Source: Symsagittifera roscoffensis (Eukaryota > Xenacoelomorpha > Acoela > Convolutidae). Taken from it: a stretch of 64,000 nt of DNA. Positions 52,655 through 62,036 of the stretch are shown one piece after another (position 1 is the stretch's first letter; every line of letters begins with the position of its first letter). The notes under the pieces were generated by a model. That model did no database searches and was not told the origin of the DNA. It saw only the letters and a program-made list of their open reading frames with translations. A program made the translations under genes and the position numbers. The DNA lies in contig NC_087066.1 in assembly GCF_963678635.1 (NCBI RefSeq), positions 62,114,054 to 62,178,053 on the forward strand, given 5' to 3'.

Positions 52655-55600
52655 TCATCTCGCACTCTTCGCCTTGGAGGTACTACACCCTGAAGTACTA
52701 GATACGGCAAACTGTCTCAACAGTTCCTCTTCATCATCGGAGCTAATCACAATCTCCTCCCAAGCCTTCAGCTGTTCGTAGGATCGCATCCATTCTCTTT
52801 GCTCTTGCAACCTCTTTGCTTGGTTGGGTAGTGCCTTCACCCTAGATTCCCGGTTCAAACAAAAGGAGTTGTGCAGGCTCAAGCTCACGTTCTTCGCCAG
52901 ATCCTCCTCTAGTATCGATTCCCTCGCCTTGGTATTGTCTCTAGACATTTTACCCACTCTCTTCCATCCTGTTGTGATTGCATTACGATGGGTTAACAGG
53001 GGTCTCTTGAAAGCTTCCGGCCCAATCTCGGCCTGGAACTGTCGATACTCCTTTTGATGTTTTTTCATGTGATCTTTCGTTGTCATGTACAACCAGGACG
53101 TCAGCGTCGCCCGAAACCATGGGAAGTACCTCAAACGGCTCCAGACATGTCTGACTTCCGTTGGTATGGCGAATACCTTGCACGCAGTCTCAAACAACTC
53201 GAGTCTCCTACTGTAGTCTATCGCGTATATTGACTCTGCCGTTGGCGTCCCCGCTTCCCGATACTTCGTTATATTCTCTTCTATCCATCTCAGAGCCAAG
53301 ATCGTACTCACTACCAAGATCGTCACCTTCTGTCGGTGATCCGGTAGTCCGATCGACCGGATTTCTTCCATATCCCACACCAGGCAAAGGTTCTTGTGAT
53401 CTGGATACCACACCGTTTGCGCTAAACAGTGGCATGGGCATTCCCCATGGGTGATTTCAATGCTCCTGAGGTTACGCTCCCCCGAGGCTTCCAAGAGAGG
53501 CTCAAGCTCCATCATTTTCTCATGCATCGTGTCGTTATCTTCCAGGTTTGGAGCACTTCCCACAGGTTTTCCGATCACGTTTTGTCTCTCGTGATCGCTT
53601 GTGTTCTCTCTCTCCAACTTCAAAAGTCCTTCTCCCCAGATTTCACTCAAGTCATCTCTCAATTCTTTTGGTACTGTCCCTCTGATTTTTCTCATTAACT
53701 TGTGCGAGTGATGCGATATCCGAGCCAACCTCACGCACTTGGGCACTGAGAAGGCCTTGTCCACCAGTACTCTCTGGCTGGATGCTTCCACCATCACCAT
53801 GTGCAGTGGGTAGTGACTTCCGCACAAGTTGGCCATCATTGACCCTATCAGCGATTTCGCGTTCAATGGCAAGCCATAAGCTTCGCTCATGGGAAATCCC
53901 ATTTCCGCCTCGAGACCAACCTTCCAGCTCCGGATGTGTTTCTGAGTCACCTGCAACACCCCGGGCCATGATTCTACGCTCAACGCCGTCACTAAATGAT
54001 GTTCAGATTCTAGTCTTTCCAGTGACTGCAGACTACACATTCTCGAGAAGAATCCGAGAGCTGTCACTATATTCACCGTGGTTCTCGCGTAACACTCCGC
54101 TACTATTTGCACTTCACTTTTCTCCCTTTCTGTTATGTCTTCGAACCAAGTGACCAGGTCTTCTTTTTGAAATGACAGTATTCTAACGCATGACCGTCCA
54201 TCGCAGGTGTGCTCTCCGTTTCCACACGTCGAATCCAGACAGCTACCCGGCTCCAATTTCTTTGCTGACCCGGGATTACTCGTCTTTTCGCCTGGCTCTT
54301 GCATCTGAGGTGAAATTAGCTTATGCAGCACACTCAACTTTGCCAGATCTTCATCTTCCGTTGGTGCTAACCTCACTCGCTCGGTGGTTTCCTCGATCAG
54401 ACTCGCGTGGGGATGTGGACACCAGGAGGGTCTTAATAGCTTCCATACCACTCCCAAGTTCGTGGTTAACAAGCCATTTCCATCGCCCATGTTCACTTCA
54501 ACTCTCTTGTTTGAACGCGGTATGCTCACCACCTCTGGTGTTTTCTCAAGAATCAGGCCCAGGCTCGGCCCCTCTTTTTCCACCGCGTCTATTTCCATTA
54601 TTCTTTCTGTCCAAAACTTCAGTAGCTCCGCTACCTCATGGTTCCTGTGGGCGCCTCCAGCTTCCGAGTCTAAGAAGGGGTTGTAGGCCATTCCCATCAC
54701 TCCAGACATATATTGGTATTCCCCCTTCTCGCTGAGCCTCGAGTACTGCTCTGACGAGGCCAGGTTACGGTGAACATCATGTTCTTCTTCGAACTTCTTA
54801 TTATAAAACCTCCGTACCTCGTCTAGCTTCCTATGGTTCTCTAGGGATAGTCTGGAACCATCTTCCTTTTCTATTCCTGTGCTCTGATACACGTTCAAGA
54901 TGACCGTTGAGACTCTTTTTTCCATGGTTTTGCTTACGCTTGCTCTCTGTTGGCATGCCAGGATGGTGCTATCAGACATCATCGACATTATCCATCTCAA
55001 GAAACACGTGGCGTCCTTTCTTCTAGCCAGGCTCAAGCCTGAATTATCCCTGGCTACGTGTTGCATCAGTGCCTGATACACATCTAGCTTCTTGCTTCCC
55101 AACTTCAGCCTGTCATACGAGGTCAGCGTTTCCAACTCTATCCCCACCAGACTCCAGGTGAACATTAATTGTCCTGCAGTTCTAACGAAGGGATTCGCCA
55201 TTAATGGTGGTGCTGATGAGGGTGTCCTCATTGCTTCTTCAAAATGATCCTTCAACAAACTCTGCCAGGACCTCTTCAGATGATTTGCCATTTCTATTTT
55301 ATTAACCTCGGCCTTTTGCTGGGTGGCCCAATTGCGTCGCTTGCGAGCTACTCCACTGTCCAACTTCTTCCAGCAGTCCTCCATTTCTTTCAATGTTTCA
55401 AGGGCGACCCACCACGTCCGGGAGGTGTTCCTCGTCTTGTTCCTCTCCAATGGATCACTTGTCACTCGCTTGCCCGTGGCCTGGTGTGCCTTCGAGATCC
55501 ATTCTTTGCCGGCATCTACTTCCCATGTCTGTCCGTTCGTTGAACCTCTCTTCACGTTTATCTTCTGAGGCTTGAAGTCTTCCTCCGATGTCGAACTGGT

Positions 55601-58579
55601 GGAAACCTCTATTTCCCTCTCTACTTCAAGTGGTCTTCTGAGCTCCGAGCTGCTCTTGTATGCCGCCGTCTTGCATCGAGCCAAAATCATGGGCGCCGTC
55701 TCTCTCAAGTTTCCTTCCGAAACAGCATCCACTGAAGGACTACCCAATCCTTCCACTTCTCTCTTCCTCTTGCGAGTCTTCACATCTCTACTTGAGGGTG
55801 TTGTGGCTACCATCACTGATTCGACCTCTCCATCCACTCCTTCCAACTCTTGCCTCCCCCCTGTTCGAGCCTTAAGGATATTAGTACTTTTAATCATATT
55901 ACTAGTCCCAACCTTATCCCTTTTTATATCATCAACCATTTTATCTACAGTTTTTTGTCTCCGAGTAGAGCTGTCCTCACATTTTTCTTCTCTAGTCTTC
56001 GATCGTGAATTCCTCAGCTCTACCAGCTTGCTCAGTAGCTCTTTTCTCGCCTTCTCATCCAGGCCCGTTCCTATCAGAAGCGGTTCTCCAAATCTTACGA
56101 CTGTGTCCCACAGTTCCTCCTTGAATTTGTCCAGCGTCGTCTCGCTGCCCACTTCTTGATTGAATTCTTCCAAGAACTCCTGCCAAGCATCGTCCTTCAG
56201 GGATCCCAGGAATATGTCCCTGTTCCCTTCGAAAGTGTTCCTTTCCCTTTCCTCCGAGCTCAAGAGTATCATCCCCATATTGAAGGTCTCACTTGCCAAT
56301 GGCAATTCCAGATTCTTCCGGGGGGACGGATTCAGGGGTGGGGTGGCCGTATCTGCCCAATTCTCCTCGCTCAAGTCTTTCAACAGCTCTTGAGTGGTGA
56401 GCTCCTCCCCTGATGGCCCTGGTTCAGGCGTATTCCCCACTTCCATGTCTTCACCGGCTTCACTGAGAGTTTCATCAATACTCTCTTCTTCTGACTCATG
56501 TCTCCTTCTCTCGAGAATTTTCTTAAATCGGTCCTCGACGGGTCCACTCCTCTTGTCTCTAGGCGTGTCCACTGACAGTGGTGATGGTGTCGTAGGATCC
56601 AGCTTTTTGTATTCCGTCGGTGCTACATGCAGTTGACCTGCTGCATCTAGTTCTGTTCCCTCCTGTCTCATTTCCACCTGTTCCAAGCCATAGGGTGCCT
56701 TATATTTTCTCGTGGCAAATTTCATGTCGTCGACCAAGGCGACGTGCCCCTCCATCACGATCATCCTGCCATCATCCCATATGGGTAGCATGTTCTCAAG
56801 TCCCTCCTTCTCTAGAGTTCTCAAGACCTTCCGCACCTCATATCCGGGGGGCTGCGAACCTCTACTCTTTTTCGCTTGCGTCGTCCACGAATTTACCTTC
56901 GTCTCGCTGGTATGGAAGTAGACCGCCGCCGTGTAGCCGATGAACAGGGGGTCCCAGCCATCAGTGAAATCCTTCTGAATTTCCTCCGTCGTCATCCTCG
57001 CTATTATGGAGGGAACTACCAAGGGACTATTCATTCCTAAGGTCATCCTCCTGACTATTGGGAACTCAGGCATGGTGGCTGGGAGGATTTCTTTCTCCAT
57101 TATGGTCTCCAGCTCCCTCTTCACCAGTGCGAAGCACTCCTTCCAGGCAGGAATTCTCAAGATTTCTCGTCCGTCTGCCGTCAATGGGTTCAAGTTCCAG
57201 AATTTGGGATACATTTCGATGGGACCCTCTCGCTTGCCTCCCATTCTACATTGCATTTGCCCCCTGAAGTTGTACACTATTAGCTCGGCATCTTTCACCT
57301 TTCCAAAGAGTACCGTGTTGCTCATTCGCCCTCTGAGCACCTCCTGCTGACACCAATTTAACGCCGTCCCATCCAGTATACTGATAAGACTCAAGTGCGT
57401 TACAGAGTGACGATACGTTGTCACCAGGGGGTCTGGGAACGCGTACGTCACTGCTGGACCATAAATGCAGGTCACCACCTCCTCTAGGCCCCGGATTATC
57501 CCCATTGGGTCCGACCTCATTGTCAGGCATAGGTCCGTCAACAGAGGCATCCCTCTGTTCGTCTTCTTCCATTCTTCTCTCGAAGTTGGATTCTCATCTT
57601 CACCCGTCATGTGCCGATTTTGCATCATGAGGTATTGTACTACCAACGTCTTCAACCCTGCGGCACACTTGTAGGAGCTGGTTTCAATGCTCGTGTGGAC
57701 TCTCCCCATAGACAGAGGCTCTCCATATTCCATTAATCGATGAAACGACACCAATTCCCCATGGGTCAAGAGTACTAGTGCCAGGTACCCATCAACTCGA
57801 AGTGTCTCCACTCCTCGACTAAACATGTATGCTGGGCCCATGTTGAACAAGTATCTGGGGTAGACCAAATACAGGGCCAAGAGCAGGCTGATGGGCATGC
57901 CCAGTATCTCCTGCACGAAGGCTCCAAAGATAGTCGCCGTGGTACCGAATATTCCTGCCAAGAATTCCTTCTCCCAGCAAGGACTCAAGAACTTGAGAAT
58001 CTCGTAATCCCTCCTAGTCTTCAATTCGCCTTTGGCGTGCTCTCTCCAGAACCCTCCAATCGTCACTTCATTGGCGGCCGAGACAAATCTAGCCACCGTC
58101 ATGTCTCTTGTTTCGGCCAGCTCCAGTTGTTTCTCCAGAAAACTCCAGACTTGTTCCACGAGGGGTGGTGCTTCCTCCCTTGTCTTGTTCGTGGCGTTCT
58201 CCAGCCTTGGTGTCAAAAATGGCCACCAGCCATTCTCTTGAGTCAAACAATATTTCATCGATTCTAATTGCTTTTCCGTCTCGGCCACATTTCTTCTCTC
58301 GTTTCTGGGACCTCTAGACTTGCTGGTGGAGTTTGTGATCTTCACATCCATACTCCGAAACCACAAGCTGGCCGTTAATTTGCTTATCGCCGGGTGATCG
58401 TCCCCGATGACTGGGCTGAACTTGAGTTGCCTGGCAAAGTTCGATATCTCTAGCAAGAGCACCTCGTCTAATACGATCAGGATGTCGGCTAGTCCATAAA
58501 AGCCCCTCAGTGCATGAGATATGTCCGCCCATGCCGCCGCCAATTCTGACTTGCGAAGCCTCAGGTTCGATGGCTCCAA
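52655..58579 (-). CDS. Giant ORF2, C-terminal two thirds (element C): end of second SGNH-like domain plus unknown region
   Basis: The 1,974 open codons follow, in the same frame, an amber at 58580-58582, so the Met is probably not a real start. Numbering from ATG 61534, the amber is codon 985. The candidate Asp/His of the second SGNH-like domain (GDDHPAIS) is at 1045-1047. Next come a helical region with a hydrophobic stretch MPISLLLALYLVYPRYLF that might be a membrane-associated helix, conserved MPLLTDLCLTMRSDPMG, an acidic Ser/Glu linker near 1650-1720, a basic KTRKRKREVEG patch near 1915 (possible nuclear signal), a Cys cluster CLDSTCGNGEHTCDGRSC near 2430 and CPCHCLAQTVWYP near 2700. I do not recognise the family. 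Conservation with A and element 1 supports a real protein. The env-like position does not make it an envelope: no signal peptide and no clear C-terminal anchor are seen. Confidence 0.75.
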   Translation of the reverse strand: MEPSNLRLRKSELAAAWADISHALRGFYGLADILIVLDEVLLLEISNFARQLKFSPVIGDDHPAISKLTASLWFRSMDVKITNSTSKSRGPRNERRNVAETEKQLESMKYCLTQENGWWPFLTPRLENATNKTREEAPPLVEQVWSFLEKQLELAETRDMTVARFVSAANEVTIGGFWREHAKGELKTRRDYEILKFLSPCWEKEFLAGIFGTTATIFGAFVQEILGMPISLLLALYLVYPRYLFNMGPAYMFSRGVETLRVDGYLALVLLTHGELVSFHRLMEYGEPLSMGRVHTSIETSSYKCAAGLKTLVVQYLMMQNRHMTGEDENPTSREEWKKTNRGMPLLTDLCLTMRSDPMGIIRGLEEVVTCIYGPAVTYAFPDPLVTTYRHSVTHLSLISILDGTALNWCQQEVLRGRMSNTVLFGKVKDAELIVYNFRGQMQCRMGGKREGPIEMYPKFWNLNPLTADGREILRIPAWKECFALVKRELETIMEKEILPATMPEFPIVRRMTLGMNSPLVVPSIIARMTTEEIQKDFTDGWDPLFIGYTAAVYFHTSETKVNSWTTQAKKSRGSQPPGYEVRKVLRTLEKEGLENMLPIWDDGRMIVMEGHVALVDDMKFATRKYKAPYGLEQVEMRQEGTELDAAGQLHVAPTEYKKLDPTTPSPLSVDTPRDKRSGPVEDRFKKILERRRHESEEESIDETLSEAGEDMEVGNTPEPGPSGEELTTQELLKDLSEENWADTATPPLNPSPRKNLELPLASETFNMGMILLSSEERERNTFEGNRDIFLGSLKDDAWQEFLEEFNQEVGSETTLDKFKEELWDTVVRFGEPLLIGTGLDEKARKELLSKLVELRNSRSKTREEKCEDSSTRRQKTVDKMVDDIKRDKVGTSNMIKSTNILKARTGGRQELEGVDGEVESVMVATTPSSRDVKTRKRKREVEGLGSPSVDAVSEGNLRETAPMILARCKTAAYKSSSELRRPLEVEREIEVSTSSTSEEDFKPQKINVKRGSTNGQTWEVDAGKEWISKAHQATGKRVTSDPLERNKTRNTSRTWWVALETLKEMEDCWKKLDSGVARKRRNWATQQKAEVNKIEMANHLKRSWQSLLKDHFEEAMRTPSSAPPLMANPFVRTAGQLMFTWSLVGIELETLTSYDRLKLGSKKLDVYQALMQHVARDNSGLSLARRKDATCFLRWIMSMMSDSTILACQQRASVSKTMEKRVSTVILNVYQSTGIEKEDGSRLSLENHRKLDEVRRFYNKKFEEEHDVHRNLASSEQYSRLSEKGEYQYMSGVMGMAYNPFLDSEAGGAHRNHEVAELLKFWTERIMEIDAVEKEGPSLGLILEKTPEVVSIPRSNKRVEVNMGDGNGLLTTNLGVVWKLLRPSWCPHPHASLIEETTERVRLAPTEDEDLAKLSVLHKLISPQMQEPGEKTSNPGSAKKLEPGSCLDSTCGNGEHTCDGRSCVRILSFQKEDLVTWFEDITEREKSEVQIVAECYARTTVNIVTALGFFSRMCSLQSLERLESEHHLVTALSVESWPGVLQVTQKHIRSWKVGLEAEMGFPMSEAYGLPLNAKSLIGSMMANLCGSHYPLHMVMVEASSQRVLVDKAFSVPKCVRLARISHHSHKLMRKIRGTVPKELRDDLSEIWGEGLLKLERENTSDHERQNVIGKPVGSAPNLEDNDTMHEKMMELEPLLEASGERNLRSIEITHGECPCHCLAQTVWYPDHKNLCLVWDMEEIRSIGLPDHRQKVTILVVSTILALRWIEENITKYREAGTPTAESIYAIDYSRRLELFETACKVFAIPTEVRHVWSRLRYFPWFRATLTSWLYMTTKDHMKKHQKEYRQFQAEIGPEAFKRPLLTHRNAITTGWKRVGKMSRDNTKARESILEEDLAKNVSLSLHNSFCLNRESRVKALPNQAKRLQEQREWMRSYEQLKAWEEIVISSDDEEELLRQFAVSSTSGCSTSKAKSAR

Positions 58580-61534
58580 CTACCGATTGGGGGCTGCCAT
58601 TAGAATCCGCCATTCATTCCCTTCTGCTATCAGGATCAAGACCGCGTACACGAACTGTAGGGCGGGTGGCATATTCGCGTATCCAGGGGATGTGGTAAAC
58701 ACCACCTTCGTCTTGGACCCAAATCTCGAGACAACACTCTCTTGCACTTCATTCATCGCCACAAACAACGCCTGAATGGCTTCCCATATCTTCCTCGATG
58801 TCGGAATTTCATCGCCCTTTAGTTGCTCAAGAAGTCCCATCGCGTGCAGGTGATCATTCATTCCTGCAAACAATAGTAGCTCAGGTTCACAGGGCATCTC
58901 CGACTTTATTGCCACCACCAGAGTTAACATCTGATTTAATTCAGCTCCTGGCAAAGAGTATATCAAAGTCTCCGGCCAGAACAACTTGGGAGACGTTCCT
59001 TCGAAGTCTGATCCCGCCACAATGACTACTCTCGCAGCAGCTGGATCTGCTCTATCATAAACTGCCAGGGTTTTGGCCAGCTGGGTACTCCCACAGGGCT
59101 TCCCGTACCTGGGATCTTCCGCCAATTTCGAGCCTTCGTAAGCGGCATCTGGCAATCCCGTTCCTCTCGGATTGAGTAGCTTGTCTACCACCTTTAACTG
59201 TGCCGGGGTTGCCAACCTGATCCTGGCGATGCTAGTTCGGTGCTTGGGAGGTTCTGCTATAAGTCCAGGACTCCCCAGCAGCTTGAGAGGTCTGTAGTTA
59301 ATGGGTCCCATGATCGCTTTTGTGGGAATTCCAGTCAGGTCTGTGGTCTCCATCAACTTCGCTCTCGAGAAGTGCGCCTCATGAGCTTTCAACCAGTCCA
59401 CGCAATGATGCCTATTCAAATCCTCGTGTGACACTCGTTCGATCCCCAGGGTTTCCGCCAATTCTCGCCTGCATTCCAAACTCTCTAGATCCAGTTCTTT
59501 CACCTTCTCAGGATATCTCAAGCGAGCGGTCTCCATAGACTTCTTTTCCCGTTTGCTCTCTGCCACTACCACTGAGGATATCGCCGAGCCTGGAGGTGTT
59601 GATGACGTCACCTCCTCAGACTCCATTGGCGTGGCACTCTGCAATCTGGTCTGGCTGCTCCTTGAACTGTCTCTAGTGTCAACTCTCGGTCCCAAGCGAC
59701 CAGACAAGGCCCTTGAGGCAAGGAATGGTGGGTTCGGAGGTGGTCCTAATGTGAATTGGGCTGTCTCTAGCAGATCCGCCTCTAGCGCGTTTATGTGTTC
59801 TTGGAAGACGTCGTTTAGCCACTCTGCTCCCCTTGGTCTATCAAAATGGATTCCATCATTGGAGGTGTCTTCAGGGAATCCCTCTTTCTCCATGCGCTCT
59901 GCCACGTCCAACAGTCTGACAGGGAGCACACTCTTCCGGTGGATGTCTCTTATCACCTTGTTTAGGTTCCGCACCTTCTCGTTCATCTCCAAGGCGTGCT
60001 GATCAAACATCATGTTGTAGGGGACAATACATACCGTCAACAGGATGGGGTCCATCTGAATCCTCAGTTCCTCAAGAAGGCAGCTCACCTTATCGTGCAG
60101 CCTTGTTATTTTCCTCGCTTCTCCCCTTGATACATCGTTGGTCCCGACCATCAGGGTCACCGTGTATACTTTGGTCATCCCCAGCATGTCAAGCGTTGCC
60201 AACATCTGTGGCGTGGCAGCTCCAGCGAAACTCAAGATTCCCGTCTGCCAGTGCGATCGGATCCGGGTCAACACCCGCGCCAGGCTGTCCCCTACGATTA
60301 GGTGAACCGCACCTTCTGGTACCCGGGGTGGCGCCAAGTACTGCACCCAGGCCGCATCATGAAAGCAGTCTCTCCTAGCTTTCTGCTCCGCACTCCAGTC
60401 CAGCCGATTGTGCCTGTGGCACCTCCCCTCTGTATTCTTCTTATAACTCGAGATCACGACACTCCTAACCGGCTGTTCCCTCCACGTCGGGGGAAGCTCC
60501 GGTCTTGCCGAACTCTCACGACTCTTTTGTCGCAATCTCTCGCCCAGTTCTTTCAGACGCGATGAGCCGCCGCTCACCTGACTGTCACTCGAGGTCGAGG
60601 TTGGGGTATATCCCGGCAGCTCCACATCCATCAGTGGGCGTATGGGTTGCGTCTCTAGGCTACGCAAGGAAGACGTTGCGTCATTCGGTATCCAGACTTC
60701 CAACCCTTCACTCATGTGTTCTCGGGCCTCGCGGTCAAGGTTGAACCGTGCTCTTGCTCTGGGGGCTTCATCCACCTCCATACGTGACTCTGGCCTCGAG
60801 CTGGTGACCACTCGCTCCTTCGGCCTGGCTCCCTTCTGTGCATCAAGCTCGCGTTTTCGTTGTTCTATTCTGTCCAATTCCGACCTCAGTTGATCACGAT
60901 TTGCGGCGTTCTCCCGCACCCTTAACTCCTGTTGATGTTCAGCTTTTTGCATCTCAAGCAACCTCAGAGCCTGGTCTCGCTCGTTGACCGCCTGGTCCCT
61001 TTCCAGCTGAACCTTCTCCCGATCCAGCTTTGCCTGATCCCGATCGAGGTTCGCCTTATTCCTTTCCTTCTGCGTCTTCTCGAGCTCTTTCTTTAGAACA
61101 GCTAGATCCGGATATGCCTCGGTCGTCTGTTGCGTTCGTGACATCGATGGCACCCTACTCGAGCTCTGGCTTGTGGATCTTACTGTTGCCCTAGTCGGTA
61201 ATGGGAATTCCCCTGCGCCATATTCGGTATTGTTATTCAGGCCAGGATTCCTTGCCAAGTCAAAACCCCTTACTCCTCCATCCACATTCCAAGACAACCA
61301 TCTGGTCTGTTCTTGGTTCGATATTCCCTCGGTGGTGTAGCCGATCATCAAGACAGCCTCCGTTGCAGACTCCCTGCACTCACCCTGGTCCTCCTACTGG
61401 AGGATGGCATTCAGCATCACCGCCATTCTCTCGTCTATTTGGGTGTAGTCCAAGTCCCTCAGGCGTCTGTACAGCTCATCAAGAGTGGGCTTCTTCAGGG
61501 CCGCGGGCATGGATTTCCAGAATCGGTCTGCCAT
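58580..61534 (-). CDS. Giant ORF2, N-terminal part (element C): coiled coil, SGNH hydrolase, second SGNH-like domain
   Basis: The frame starts at ATG 61534 (MADRFWKSMPAALKKPT), meets an amber at codon 47 (61394-61396), and then runs open to the amber at codon 985. A charged coiled coil lies at about 140-245 (KKELEKTQKERNKANLDRDQ and on), followed by Ser-rich linker. The SGNH domain has block I LIVGDSLARVL with Ser417, block III MVGTNDVSRG with Asn466, and block V DGIHFDRPRG with Asp560 and His563, an intact set. A second SGNH-like domain has VIVAGSDFEG (Ser842), LLLFAGMNDHLHA (Asn893) and, past the amber, DDHP. The first is confident. The second is suggested by block order. SGNH hydrolases cleave esters of lipids or sugars. 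The substrate is unknown. Confidence 0.78.
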
Positions 61535-62036
61535 TCTTCGTGACTTCGGGATGTATATAGGTATGTGTTAACCAGCTCAAGAATTACCCAACCGACTTAA
61601 GTATTACCCAACTCAAGAATTCTCTAGAAACGTTCCCTTGCAAATACTTGCTGTAGGTGCGGATTATCGCGAGTTCAATCAAGATTTCCCTTTCTGTTTC
61701 TCGCTTCGAGTATAGTTGGATTTTCAACTTTGTTTTTCAAACTTGATCTGAAAACAGAAAGCATATTAAAACTTCACATGTCATATTCCTCACCTAGAGG
61801 CCCCCCTTTTCACCAGTATGGTTAAAATCTTATCATTCTCATATCACTTAAAACAATTCAATTGGAATTTCCTTAAAAGCATGCAGATTCATTTTATGTT
61901 TTAGCACCGTTAACTCTTTTTTAAAATTCAATTGTCATGCCAATCATATCTTAAGATCCCTTTACCTGCGCCGCACACCAGTACCTAACTCAAGACTCCT
62001 CCCTCACACCCGACTCGATACCCCCATGTACCCGAC
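61535..62036 (-). other. Pol-ORF2 intergenic gap (element C)
   Basis: About 500 bp between the Pol stop and the ORF2 ATG. It contains a splice-acceptor-like GCTTTCTGTTTTCAG ending at 61748 and a donor-like CTAGGTGAGG just upstream at about 61793. Both are read on the minus strand. The rest is A/T-rich and without frames. Confidence 0.55.
61748..61793 (-). promoter_or_regulatory. Candidate splice sites before ORF2
   Basis: On the minus strand GTGAGG at 61793 and a pyrimidine-rich acceptor TTTCTGTTTTCAG ending at 61748 would enclose 46 bases. More plausibly the acceptor pairs with a donor in the distant leader to give a spliced ORF2 message, as for env genes. Inference from consensus only. Confidence 0.35.
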
